This document shows positions 1-8,493 of a DNA stretch of 64,000 bases, one piece after another. The notes under the pieces are model-generated. The model searched no databases and was not told where the DNA came from. It worked only from the letters and a program-made list of their open reading frames with translations. A program made the position numbers and the translations under genes. This stretch comes from JAEUTH01 sp039931675 (GTDB taxonomy: Bacteria; Bacteroidota; Bacteroidia; AKYH767-A; OLB10), in NCBI GenBank assembly GCA_039931675.1, contig JBDTRM010000275.1, forward strand, positions 1 to 64,000, given 5' to 3'. The stretch's first letter is position 1. Each line of letters begins with the position of its first letter.

Positions 1-30
1 GACAAACTCTTAGGGTATTTTATAAGGCCT

Positions 31-86
31 TGTCATGCTGAGGTACGAAGCATCCCTCACTATGTATTGTAATATCAATGAATGAA
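31..86. repeat. Dispersed intergenic repeat (TGTCATGCTGAGG family)
   Basis: Contains TGTCATGCTGAGG followed by a TACGAAGCATC arm, then a tail with GTAATATCAAT. The same core plus tail recurs at 1740-1795. The core can fold through ATGCT/AGCAT. It lies outside any gene and is a non-coding Bacteroidota-type dispersed repeat of unknown function. Confidence 0.7.
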
Positions 87-258
87 ATCGCCCTACTATA
101 ATGAAAGATTCCTCGTGCCTCGGAATGACATTGTGGTGAGCTTGTCGAATCCATCATAGTTCAGACAATTTTCAACCTTTCGGAATGTTCCTTGCGCGCG
201 ATTGTATCGCGTGTACATGCTCCTGCTCCTTATCCTACTTACCCCTTACCTACGCCCC

Positions 259-287
259 AAAAAAAACGCCCTGTACTCCAGGGCGTT
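259..287 (-). terminator. Rho-independent terminator of the 310-1062 gene
   Basis: On the minus strand a 9-bp stem (CAGGGCGTT 279-287 in plus reading, pairing with AACGCCCTG 265-273) with a 5-nt loop is followed by a run of eight T (A259-A266 on plus). It begins about 20 bp after the stop of the minus-strand gene, the right place and polarity for its terminator. Confidence 0.85.
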
Positions 288-309
288 CTTTAAATTCCTC
301 CTTTGCAGA

Positions 310-1062
310 TTAAGGAGCCAATTCCGCAATAACCAGCGCATTAAACGCACCGTTATTCAGTTCATACAATACCCCGTTTACCTGCTGGAAAAACTCAATC
401 TTTAGCAGGTAAATTTTTGTCCCAGCCCCTGCCGGTACTCCTGCGGGCGATAAAGTTACAGTGGTGGCAGCACTGTCAATGGGCAGTGTAACCACGTTAC
501 TATACTCAATCGCATTCACCCCGGTTGCAAAATCAACATTTTCAAAAGCCCCTGAAAGCGATAAATGCGTAGCTCCTTCCGGGTGGCCAACATCCGTTTT
601 AGGGACCAGGTTGTTAATACTGATTTTACCCGATATTGTATCCACCGAATATGGTTTAAACAACACGCTCTTGATCTGCGAGCGGATATTAAATTCAAAC
701 CCCTTGAGCAAAACCATAGCTGTAGGTAACGTAATACCTATACCCACATTATGCTCACCCCTTGCGCTGGTCGTATCCATTTTCAGGATAAGCATTAGGA
801 TACGTGTCAGCCGTGATGTCACCCTGCCGTCAGAGGCTGATTTCATCATGGTGCGGCTCGTATCCCGCAATAATTTCCCGGAATGTGCGGCAGAGCCAAA
901 CTCTGCATCATTTTCCCGTGTGCGTGCGAAGCTCGGATCATTTTGGATCCTGCTTTTACTGATGGCGCTTTTTGTTTTCACTAAGTAGCCATCACCCGAT
1001 TTGTAGAAGGTAAGATCGTCTAACGTTCCTTCAACCTTCAAAACTGACTTTTGTTTTGCCAT
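310..1062 (-). CDS. Conserved hypothetical protein (MAKQKSVLKVEGTL-type N-terminus)
   Basis: A 250-residue soluble protein with no signal peptide or membrane segment. The N-terminus (KVEGTLDDLTFYKSGDGYLV, then an RxxNDPSFARTREN-like stretch) resembles a family of Bacteroidota hypotheticals that often occur in several copies next to prophage-like or repeat-rich DNA. I recognise the pattern but know no assigned function. The C-terminal half is rich in T, V, S and G with beta-strand periodicity. The start is preceded by AT-rich DNA and the gene ends just before a clear hairpin plus T-run terminator, so it is a monocistronic unit. The plus-strand open frame over the same DNA is a shadow. Confidence 0.75.
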   Translation of the reverse strand: MAKQKSVLKVEGTLDDLTFYKSGDGYLVKTKSAISKSRIQNDPSFARTRENDAEFGSAAHSGKLLRDTSRTMMKSASDGRVTSRLTRILMLILKMDTTSARGEHNVGIGITLPTAMVLLKGFEFNIRSQIKSVLFKPYSVDTISGKISINNLVPKTDVGHPEGATHLSLSGAFENVDFATGVNAIEYSNVVTLPIDSAATTVTLSPAGVPAGAGTKIYLLKIEFFQQVNGVLYELNNGAFNALVIAELAP

Positions 1063-1205
1063 TTTTTTATATGTTTTAAATTATTAATATCTCCTAAACC
1101 CCAGGCACAGCCTGTTTATTATTAATAAATCTATTGGCATGTCCCAAATGTCCCTACATGTCCCAATTTGTCCTCTATTGTCCTCAAATAAAAAACCTAA
1201 TTCGT

Positions 1206-1402
1206 ATTTTAAATTGCTAACTGCTAATTGCTAATTCCCTTTTGCCAACTGCTAACTGCTAATTGCCCTTTGCTAATTGCCCTTTGCCTTTTTCTTTTGC
1301 CTTTTGCTAATTGCCTTTTGCTAATTGCTAATTGCCCTTTGCCTTTTGCTAATTGCCTTTTGCTAATTGCCCTTTGCCCTTTGCCTTTTGCTAACTGCTA
1401 AC
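1206..1402. repeat. Degenerate tandem repeat, ttgctaattgcc(ctttgcc) units
   Basis: About 200 bp of shuffled short units (GCTAATTGC, CCTTTGCC, CTTTTGCTAATTG, GCTAACTGC) upstream of the 310-1062 gene. It has no open frame of substance and typical slippage-type low complexity. The rest of 1063-1841 holds a second microsatellite and a cluster of dispersed repeats but no gene that I can see. Confidence 0.8.
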
Positions 1403-1413
1403 CTAAACCAAAT

Positions 1414-1457
1414 ACTACCACTACCACTACCACTACCACTACCACTACCACTACCAC
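1414..1457. repeat. Hexanucleotide microsatellite (ACTACC)7
   Basis: Seven perfect ACTACC units at 1414-1455 plus a partial AC. It lies in non-coding DNA upstream of two divergent small genes. Perfect identity suggests recent slippage or active copy-number change. Confidence 0.95.
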
Positions 1458-1637
1458 AAACCCCGCCCTCCTCCCATCCTCCTCCCACCCTCCTTCATGC
1501 AAAGCCATACACATAAGTGCAATAAGATTCAAATTCGTCCGTTATTTGCAAACCCCAGATAGGCTGGTGATTGGTCGTTATTGAATCTTCTAACCGGTTC
1601 CTTAGCCCCCAACCCTCAATTTAATTTCTTTTGTTAT

Positions 1638-1795
1638 TGTCATGCTGAGGTACGAAGCTCACATGAGGACCTTGTCATGCTGAGGCACGAAGCCCACATA
1701 AAGGCCTTGTCATGCTGAGGAACGATGCACACGTTATACTGTCATGCTGAGGAACGAAGCATCTCTCATCATGTATAGTAATATCAATAAATGAA
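1638..1795. repeat. Four-copy cluster of the TGTCATGCTGAGG repeat
   Basis: Copies start at 1638, 1673, 1708 and 1740 (spacing 35, 35 and 32 bp), each TGTCATGCTGAGG followed by an ACGAAGC-like arm (ACGATGC in the third copy). The last copy carries the same tail as 31-86. Each can form a small ATGCT/AGCAT hairpin. The spacing is too short for CRISPR. Confidence 0.85.
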
Positions 1796-1841
1796 CAGCT
1801 TTATATAAACACGCTTTTAACTTTCTAAATCTTTAAAAGTC

Positions 1842-2039
1842 ATGAAATCATCCCGGATTGTGATGTGCGCAAAAGACGTACAGCAAATTTTTGGCATTAG
1901 CCCCCGCCATAGCCGCAGAAAATTGCAGGAAGCAAAAACAAAGCTGAACAAGGAAAAACATCACAAGATAACAGTGAACGAATTCAGCATCTATTACAAC
2001 ATCCCTTACGAAGAGATAATAAGAATCCTCAAATACTGA
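1842..2039 (+). CDS. Small putative DNA-binding protein
   Basis: A 65-residue basic protein: CAKDVQQIFGISPRHSRRKL near the N-terminus looks like a helix-turn-helix segment, then a KEKHHKITVNEF stretch and a C-terminal EEIIRIL helix. The layout resembles the small Bacteroidota proteins that combine a DVQ..TG/GIS..SARR helix pair with a K..H..VT..EF motif. Their role is not established and I infer DNA binding from the pattern only. It stands alone behind a repeat cluster with no clear promoter box. The ATG at 1842 is the only good start. Confidence 0.6.
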   Translation: MKSSRIVMCAKDVQQIFGISPRHSRRKLQEAKTKLNKEKHHKITVNEFSIYYNIPYEEIIRILKY

Positions 2040-2435
2040 AAGGGTCACAGTGAGCATAGTTTCTCCCTTTCATCCTGAAAGGAACTTCTGCGCTTGAAAA
2101 CGAATTATCCGATTCCGCACTACTGTTTCATTGGAAAGAATTGCAATTGTTTCTTAAATCCTATAATCGTAAAATCCCATGAATCCTGGTTCAAACATTT
2201 TCCTTCACTTTGTCAAACTATTTCAGGCTAACACATGATTACAATCGTCAATCGTCCTTAGGTCAATCGTCCTCCTATAAAAATCCCACATACAAAAAAC
2301 CCTCTTTTATCAACATTGTGTGTAAATCTTTTTCCTCCAAAGCCGCGCAAATACTATATTTTTGAGCCTTTCTGAAAGATAGAGGTCGGAGGTTAGAGGA
2401 CAGAAGTCGGAAAGGAGTTTAAAACTTAAAGAGAT
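2040..2435. other. Intergenic stretch without a gene
   Basis: I see no coding frame here. The only readable elements are the smc -7 box at 2357-2364 and a purine-rich imperfect repeat (gaggtcggaggttagaggac) just before smc. Confidence 0.6.
2357..2364 (+). promoter_or_regulatory. Bacteroidota -7 box upstream of smc
   Basis: TATTTTTG fits TAnnTTTG exactly, about 70 nt before the smc start. The -33 side (a TTTC near 2331) is weak. Confidence 0.5.
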
Positions 2436-5400
2436 ATGCGTTTACAATCATTAGAGATTAAAGGATTTAAAAGTTTTGGCGATAAGGTTTCTATCAATTT
2501 TGCCGAAGGGGTAACTGCTGTGGTGGGACCAAACGGTTCGGGCAAATCGAACGTGGTGGATGCCATGCGTTGGGTGCTTGGCGAGCAAAAGACACGCATG
2601 TTGCGCAGCGAGAAAATGGAGAACATCATTTTCAACGGCACCAAAACCCGCAACCAGGCTAACCTTGCCGAGGTTGCCATCACGTTTGAAAACACCAAAA
2701 ATATTCTGGCCACTGAATATTCTGCCATAACCATTACGCGCAAATTGTATCGCGATGGCGACAGCGAATATTACCTCAACAATGTGCAATGCCGCTTAAA
2801 AGACATTACCGATTTGTTTCTCGATACGGGTATCGGTCCTGATTCTTATTCCATCATTGAATTAAAAATGGTGGATGAAATTTTGAGTGATAAGAACAAC
2901 ACCATCCGCATGTTGCTCGAAGAGGCTTCGGGCATTTCAAAATATAAAATCCGCAAAAAGCAAACCCTTCAAAAGTTAGAAGAAACTGATGGCGATTTGA
3001 ATCGTGTGAATGATTTGATGTTTGAGATTGAGAAAAGTCTTAAAACGCTGGAGGCGCAGGCTAAGAAGGCAGAGAAGCTGAACCGCATCAAAGATGAATA
3101 CAAAAGCTTTTCGGTGGCTTATGCCATGTACAACATCCGTTCTTTTCGTTTGTCGTTTGACGAATTGAAAAAGAAAGAACAGGAGCAGCAGGATTTAAAA
3201 GTGAGTTTGGCAACGCGAGTTGATACGATGGAGGCTGCCATCCAGTTTAAGAAAACGGATATCATTGATAAAGAAAAAAATCTAAGCCTTGCGCAAAAGT
3301 TATTGAATGAAAAACTGTTGCAGGTTAACACAGCCGAGAGCACTAAAAAAGTGCTTGCCGACAGAATCAGGAATCTAAATGAAAAGCAGGAACGCATTTT
3401 AATTCAAAACGACCAGGATGAAAAAACGCTTGCCACACTTGCCATTGAACTGGAAAAACTAAATGCAGATTTATTGCAAGCCAATGAAGCATTGGTGGTG
3501 ATGCAAACCGAACTGGAAGCATTAAAAATAAATGCTGAAACATTGAAAGAACAATTCAGCACAGCGCAAAAAGAATTTAGCGAGCTGAATAGTTTGCTCT
3601 TCAACACGCGCCAGGAATTAAATGCACATGAAACTAAAATCGCTGTAAAGCAAACCAAGTTTGAATCGCTCAACAATGAGTTGCTTCGTATCAATGAACA
3701 GAATCAATTGTCACTTTCCAAGTTAGCGAATGTGGAAAGTGAGTTGTCGGCATTGCTTCCGCAGAAGGAGATTTTTGAAAAAGAAATTACTGCTTACCGC
3801 GAGAAAAAAACGGAGCTTGAAAGCGGAGTAAAAAATCACCAGGATAATTTAAAAGCGCTTAACGCAAATTTGCTTGATGAGTCGCGCAAGTTAGATGCGA
3901 AAACCAACCAGTACCAGTTGACCAAAAACATGCTGGAGCAAATGGATGGTTATCCTGAATCCATAAAATTCTTAAAGCAAAATCACGAGAAGAGTAAGAA
4001 GGCTCCGTTGCTCAGCGATATTATTTCGTGTAAGGAAGATTATAAAATTGCGATTGAAAATTATCTCGAACCGTGGTTGAATTATTTCGTTGCAGAAACT
4101 GGTCGCGATGCTGTGGAGGGTTTGAATATTTTAAGTGAATCATCAAAAGGTCGCGCAAACTTTTTTGTGTTGGAGAATTTCCGCAGCAAAGTTTTTGCAA
4201 AACAAGAAGCGCCTGCAGAAAGTGTATGCGCTTATGATGTGGTGGAGTTTGATAAAGTGTATGAGCATCTTTTTAAATTTTTGCTGGGTCATGTTTTCAT
4301 TTTAAAAGATAATAAAGCTGTTGCTGATTTTTATATGGATGGCGATAGCAAAGTGGTGTTGCTAAGCGAAGCAGGAACTTTATTAAAACAAAAATATTCG
4401 CTCGCAGGCGGAAGCGTTGGTTTGTTCGATGGCAAGCGCACAGGTAAATTTAAAAATCTTCACGACTTAGAAGAAGTGATTAAATCGCTTACCGCTACAG
4501 TTGAAAAACTGAAGGGAGAAATTATTGATGTTGAAAATGTTTTTGCAAGAGTTAACAACGAACTGAAAGAAACGAATCGCTTGCTGAATGAAAGCGAAGT
4601 TAATTTGAGTAAGTGTTCTGCATCGGTAACTTCTATCACCAACAATAAAAACTTTTTGCAATCAGGAATTGATTCGTACCGCAAAACGATTGACAAATTA
4701 GAAAGCGAAATAAATATTCTTACTTCTGAAAATGCAGAGTCGGCAGGTAACTTAGATTCGCTTAGCGAAGAGTTGCGCATCAAATTAAATGGTTTGATGG
4801 ATGAACAAAAACGCAAGCAGGAATTAGTAAACACTTTGCAATTACAAAGTGCAGAAGCCTCGCAAAAGTATAACCAGGATAATATCAATTGCATTCAACA
4901 GCAAAATAGAATTCATGGCATAACGCGTGATTTGGAATATAAAACCAATCAGCAGACAACCATTATCCAAACCAAAGAAACCAATGCAATTGAATTGACT
5001 TCAGCCATAGAACAACTTACTGTTTCGAAAGCTGAATTTACGGAAGTTGAAAATTCATTGGTTGAACTGTTAGGCGAAAAGCAAAATTTTGAAACTGCTT
5101 TAACCATTAATGAAACTGATTACTATAAAGCAAAAGGTGAAATAGATGCAGAAGAGCGCAGCATCAATGAAGTGCGTAAGCAAAAAGAAAATGCTGATGC
5201 TTTGATTGCTGCTATTCATGATGAAATAAATGATTTGAAATTAAAACTCAACTCGCTTAAAGAGCGTTTGCAATTGGAGTTTCAAATTGACATCAATGAA
5301 ATCATAGATGAGGAACCTGATGCAGATTGGACAGAAGAAGATTTGTTAGCGAAGGTGGAGAAACTGAAAAAACAAATCACAGATTATGGTCCAGTGAATC

Positions 5401-5999
5401 CAATGGCTTTGGAACAGTTCAAGGAAATTAAAGAGCGTCATGATTTTATTTTAAAAGAACAAGAAGACCTTGCCAATGCAAAAGCATCATTGATGCAAAC
5501 CATGCTGGAAATAGACCAGACAGCGCATGAGAAATTTATGGATTCATTTATAAAGGTTCGTGAAAATTTCATCTCTGTGTTTAGAACACTCTTCCGCGAA
5601 GAAGATAAAGTTGATTTGCTTTTAGCTGACCCAACTAATCCTTTAGAAAGTGACATCAATATTATTGCGCAACCAAAAGGCAAGCGACCACTTTCAATTC
5701 AGCAATTAAGTGGAGGAGAAAAAACATTAACAGCAACTGCTTTGCTTTTTGGAATTTATTTATTGAAGCCTGCACCGTTTTGTATTTTTGATGAGGTGGA
5801 CGCACCGCTTGATGATAACAATATTGATAAGTTTATTCAAATCATCAAAAAATTCAGTAGCGAAACGCAATTCATTGTAATCACTCACAACAAAAAAACC
5901 ATGACAGCCACGGATTTGATTTATGGTATTACGATGGTGGAGCAAGGTGTAACACAAGTCGTGCCTGTGGATATGAAGGAGTTTGCGGAGGTGGAGTAA
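2436..5999 (+). CDS. smc: Chromosome segregation protein SMC
   Basis: A full-length 1187-residue SMC ATPase, the core of the SMC-ScpAB complex that organises and helps segregate the chromosome. Walker A GPNGSGKSN is at residues 31-39. Long K/E/L-rich coiled coils flank a hinge near 510-680, beginning around DGYPESIKFL. The C-terminal head carries the ABC signature LSGGEK (1091-1096), Walker B FCIFDE (1115-1120) followed by VDAPLDD, and a ThrHis switch in VITHN. All ATPase residues are intact. The start is preceded by a purine-rich leader. A perfect 27-bp inverted repeat begins 13 bp after the stop. ScpA and ScpB are not in the window. The many open frames antisense to this gene are shadows. 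Confidence 0.98.
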   Translation: MRLQSLEIKGFKSFGDKVSINFAEGVTAVVGPNGSGKSNVVDAMRWVLGEQKTRMLRSEKMENIIFNGTKTRNQANLAEVAITFENTKNILATEYSAITITRKLYRDGDSEYYLNNVQCRLKDITDLFLDTGIGPDSYSIIELKMVDEILSDKNNTIRMLLEEASGISKYKIRKKQTLQKLEETDGDLNRVNDLMFEIEKSLKTLEAQAKKAEKLNRIKDEYKSFSVAYAMYNIRSFRLSFDELKKKEQEQQDLKVSLATRVDTMEAAIQFKKTDIIDKEKNLSLAQKLLNEKLLQVNTAESTKKVLADRIRNLNEKQERILIQNDQDEKTLATLAIELEKLNADLLQANEALVVMQTELEALKINAETLKEQFSTAQKEFSELNSLLFNTRQELNAHETKIAVKQTKFESLNNELLRINEQNQLSLSKLANVESELSALLPQKEIFEKEITAYREKKTELESGVKNHQDNLKALNANLLDESRKLDAKTNQYQLTKNMLEQMDGYPESIKFLKQNHEKSKKAPLLSDIISCKEDYKIAIENYLEPWLNYFVAETGRDAVEGLNILSESSKGRANFFVLENFRSKVFAKQEAPAESVCAYDVVEFDKVYEHLFKFLLGHVFILKDNKAVADFYMDGDSKVVLLSEAGTLLKQKYSLAGGSVGLFDGKRTGKFKNLHDLEEVIKSLTATVEKLKGEIIDVENVFARVNNELKETNRLLNESEVNLSKCSASVTSITNNKNFLQSGIDSYRKTIDKLESEINILTSENAESAGNLDSLSEELRIKLNGLMDEQKRKQELVNTLQLQSAEASQKYNQDNINCIQQQNRIHGITRDLEYKTNQQTTIIQTKETNAIELTSAIEQLTVSKAEFTEVENSLVELLGEKQNFETALTINETDYYKAKGEIDAEERSINEVRKQKENADALIAAIHDEINDLKLKLNSLKERLQLEFQIDINEIIDEEPDADWTEEDLLAKVEKLKKQITDYGPVNPMALEQFKEIKERHDFILKEQEDLANAKASLMQTMLEIDQTAHEKFMDSFIKVRENFISVFRTLFREEDKVDLLLADPTNPLESDINIIAQPKGKRPLSIQQLSGGEKTLTATALLFGIYLLKPAPFCIFDEVDAPLDDNNIDKFIQIIKKFSSETQFIVITHNKKTMTATDLIYGITMVEQGVTQVVPVDMKEFAEVE

Positions 6000-6011
6000 A
6001 TCAGATTCTTG

Positions 6012-6077
6012 GCAGATGCTGACCTTCGTCAGCATGACGTGTAGGTGATTGTCATGCTGACGAAGGTCAGCATCTGC
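6012..6077. repeat. Perfect 27-bp inverted repeat after smc, probable terminator or dispersed palindrome
   Basis: The left arm at 6012-6038 and the right arm at 6051-6077 are exact reverse complements with a 12-nt loop. The arms contain GTCATGCTGACGAAGGTCAG, itself an internally palindromic relative of the TGTCATGCTGAGG repeat. No T-run follows, so it may be a mobile palindrome doubling as a transcription stop between smc and the next gene. Confidence 0.85.
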
Positions 6078-6122
6078 ATTTAATTACTGATCATAATCAT
6101 TTTTTCTGAACGCGCCTAAACC

Positions 6123-6130
6123 TACCTTTG
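6123..6130 (+). promoter_or_regulatory. Bacteroidota -7 box TACCTTTG
   Basis: An exact TAnnTTTG match 25 nt before ATG 6155. It overlaps the upstream ATG at 6128, so that ATG cannot be the start if this promoter is used. A T-rich tract near 6098-6104 could serve as the -33 side. Confidence 0.7.
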
Positions 6131-6154
6131 CATCGAATTATAAATGCAACAGTT

Positions 6155-7846
6155 ATGAAAACAATAGTCAGTTTTGTATTTACCATTTTGCTTTTGGGTA
6201 TTTCATTTAAGGCAAATTCGCAGTGTACTGTAACGATCAATCCGCAAAGCACAACTACATTTTGCGATAATGATTCAGTGGTATTGATAGCTTCAGCTAC
6301 AGGAGGAGGCAGTTCACAACAGCTTGATCAGTCACAATTGAATTATAACGGAGGAACAAGCGCCCGTAACCTTCCCGGCTATAGTGAATGGCAATCGTTT
6401 ACAGCAGGAGTTACCGGTACGCTTAGTCAAATTGATTTGGGCTTTTTTAATTACATTAACGGAACAGGAACTCTCAATATATTTTCTGGAACAGGAACAG
6501 GAGGTGCTTTATTGCAAACCCAAACTGTAAATGTTTTCTGTGCATCAGGAAGTTGTACACTTCCGTTTGCTGTTAATGCAAGTATTATTTCAGGACAGGT
6601 TTATACTTTTCAATTTATTCCCGGCCCCGCTATTCCCGATCCTTATGGCGTGCAGGTTGAAGTGCCCGGAACTTATTCAGGTGGAGATTTTGCAATTGTT
6701 GATCCATCGGGAACTTATTTGACAGGCTTTGATATGGTTTTTCAGACTTATGTATCTGGCCCGGGTGGGTTAACATATTTGTGGTCAAATGGGTCGGTTG
6801 ATTCTGTTATTGTTGCCAATACTTCAGGAACCTATACGGTTACAGTTAACAATGGTTCAGGTTGTACAGCAGTTGATTCAGTTCAGTTAACTGTTTATCC
6901 CGCACCGGCATTAAACCTGGGAGATGATACAACAATTTGCATCGGTAGCACCTTGTTACTTGATGCAGGTATTGGATTTTCAGTTTACCTTTGGAATGAT
7001 GGCTCAACTAATTCAACATTAATGGCTGATACTGCCGGTGATTATTTTGTGATTGTAACTAATGCAATTGGCTGCACTAATACTGACAGTATTGAAATTT
7101 TAAATTCCAATTGCGCTCCGGTTATTTCAATTGCATCCTCTGATAGTGCATTCTGCGAAAAGAAATGCATTGATTTTTTTGATCTCTCAACTAATAATCC
7201 AATATCATGGCAATGGTATTTTCCGGGAGCTGATAGTGTTTCGAGCTTACTACAGAATCCGACAAACATTTGTTATAATAGTTACGGTAGCTTTGATGTT
7301 ACTCTTATTGCCTGTAATGCTTTCAGTTGCGATACGCTCATCTTAACTAATTTTATTAATGAATATCAAACACCTTCTGACAGTATTTATCAGTCAAATG
7401 ACACATTGTATTCAATGCCCGGATATTCGTATCAATGGTATGAAGTAAGCAGTGGTTTAATTACCGGTGCCACCAATCAGTATTATTATCCAACTACGCC
7501 TGGAGGTTATTTTTGTGTAGCAAGTAATGCAATAGGTTGTATGTCAACTTCAAATGTGATTACCATAACTGGAATTAAACAATCATCAATTAGCAATTGG
7601 CAATTGGCAATTATTCCGAATCCCAATGATGGCGCATTTATGCTGTATGAAGGCAATACAGCAGTAGGAAATCATTCAATAGTAATTACAGATTATGCAG
7701 GAAGAAAAGTGTGGGAAGAAAAATTTAGTCATTTAGGTGGGGAATTAAAAAAACAAATATCACTTCAAAATCTTGCGAAAGGAATTTATTCAATTGAACT
7801 CAAAACACCTGCAATAAGTCACTATCAAAAATTGATACTTCAATAG
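6155..7846 (+). CDS. T9SS-secreted surface protein with C-terminal sorting domain
   Basis: I choose ATG 6155 over 6128 because 6128 lies inside the promoter box and because 6155 gives a clean signal peptide (TIVSFVFTILLLGISFKANS). The mature part is beta-rich. It has Ig/PKD-like segments with paired cysteines and repeated TYLWSNGS / VYLWNDGS motifs followed by TAGDYFVIVTNAIGC, and a PKD-like stretch (ISWQWYFPGADS). The C-terminus (IIPNPNDGAFML, then DYAGRKVWEE, then LAKGIYSIEL) is a type A T9SS sorting domain, cleaved during export by PorU-like machinery. It is probably a cell-surface adhesin or enzyme accessory; no catalytic motif is visible. It is convergent with the next gene and 37 bp from it. 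Confidence 0.88.
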   Translation: MKTIVSFVFTILLLGISFKANSQCTVTINPQSTTTFCDNDSVVLIASATGGGSSQQLDQSQLNYNGGTSARNLPGYSEWQSFTAGVTGTLSQIDLGFFNYINGTGTLNIFSGTGTGGALLQTQTVNVFCASGSCTLPFAVNASIISGQVYTFQFIPGPAIPDPYGVQVEVPGTYSGGDFAIVDPSGTYLTGFDMVFQTYVSGPGGLTYLWSNGSVDSVIVANTSGTYTVTVNNGSGCTAVDSVQLTVYPAPALNLGDDTTICIGSTLLLDAGIGFSVYLWNDGSTNSTLMADTAGDYFVIVTNAIGCTNTDSIEILNSNCAPVISIASSDSAFCEKKCIDFFDLSTNNPISWQWYFPGADSVSSLLQNPTNICYNSYGSFDVTLIACNAFSCDTLILTNFINEYQTPSDSIYQSNDTLYSMPGYSYQWYEVSSGLITGATNQYYYPTTPGGYFCVASNAIGCMSTSNVITITGIKQSSISNWQLAIIPNPNDGAFMLYEGNTAVGNHSIVITDYAGRKVWEEKFSHLGGELKKQISLQNLAKGIYSIELKTPAISHYQKLILQ

Positions 7847-7883
7847 TTGTTCTCAGAAAATCATTAGTAATGGAGCGTGATGA

Positions 7884-8378
7884 TTAACTATTAACCATCG
7901 GTTTAAAGTTGGGATGTTTATTTCTGAGGTCTAACCCACCTTCATATACCGACTTGAGATTTACAAGATAAAAGCTCCAGCCCGTGTCGCAGCCTAACCT
8001 GATATTTTGTTTAGATTCATCATCTTCAGGAATATTTTTTTGCGTCAGTTCAACTATTGTATGATCATCCTGTTCGGTAAGTTTTATATCAACCAAGCAA
8101 TTGCCGGCAAAAGTAAATTGCAGAAAATCTTTTCCGTTTGCTTCAGTGATGGTGCCGTTTTCAGTTATATCATAAGTAAACCAATTCCATGCATAAGTCA
8201 ACCCTTTTTCAATGTTCGTATTTTTATCGAAAGGCTTTTTATCTGAATCAAAATAATCTGCATTACTAAGAAACCATTTTTCAATTTCTGAAGGTTTAGC
8301 CCATGCATCATACATTTGAGTAAGTGTTGCTTTCACTGCAATTTTTCTTGAGAAGGATGTCCAGTTGAAATTTTTCAT
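7884..8378 (-). CDS. SRPBCC / AHSA1-like START-domain protein
   Basis: About 164 residues from the ATG at 8378 (MKNFNWTSF). The upstream ATG at 8390 adds only MHHH. IAVKATLTQMYDAWAKPSEIEKWF is the typical opening of the Activator-of-Hsp90-ATPase-homologue SRPBCC fold, followed by the antiparallel strands FTYDITENGTITEANGKDFL and FTFAGNCLVDIKL, and a C-terminal helix around CDTGWSFYLVNLKSVYEGGLD. The family has a deep hydrophobic pocket; the ligand is unknown. The fold call is confident and the function is not. A hairpin repeat (8440-8472) sits upstream, between it and the next minus-strand gene. Confidence 0.85.
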   Translation of the reverse strand: MKNFNWTSFSRKIAVKATLTQMYDAWAKPSEIEKWFLSNADYFDSDKKPFDKNTNIEKGLTYAWNWFTYDITENGTITEANGKDFLQFTFAGNCLVDIKLTEQDDHTIVELTQKNIPEDDESKQNIRLGCDTGWSFYLVNLKSVYEGGLDLRNKHPNFKPMVNS

Positions 8379-8439
8379 GTGGTGATGCAATAATGGAATG
8401 TTGGAATGATAAAATTACTTAAACTTTCTATGAAACTTT

Positions 8440-8472
8440 ACTTTCGGAAAGTTCCTTCAACTTTCCGAAAGT
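8440..8472. repeat. Dispersed hairpin repeat, copy 1 of 3
   Basis: ACTTTCGGAAAGTT (8440-8453), loop CCTTC, AACTTTCCGAAAGT (8459-8472): a perfect 14-bp stem. It is identical to copies at 21034 and 41076, but with the loop inverted. It starts 22 bp after the stop of the 8494-9915 gene. Confidence 0.95.
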
Positions 8473-8493
8473 TGACTAAACTAATTCCCCAAC

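Noticed and set aside
461..988. 175-residue open frame on the plus strand over the first gene
   Set aside because: Antisense shadow of the minus-strand gene, which has the family N-terminus and a matching terminator.
1638..1795. Four regularly spaced copies of a ~23-bp repeat, first taken as a short CRISPR array
   Set aside because: The period is 32-35 bp, leaving only about 11 bp between repeats. The repeats are imperfect, the tail is shared with a lone copy at 31-86, and no cas gene is present.
6128..6155. Start codon at 6128 for the first T9SS gene
   Set aside because: It lies inside the TACCTTTG promoter box and disrupts the signal peptide. ATG 6155 fits both.
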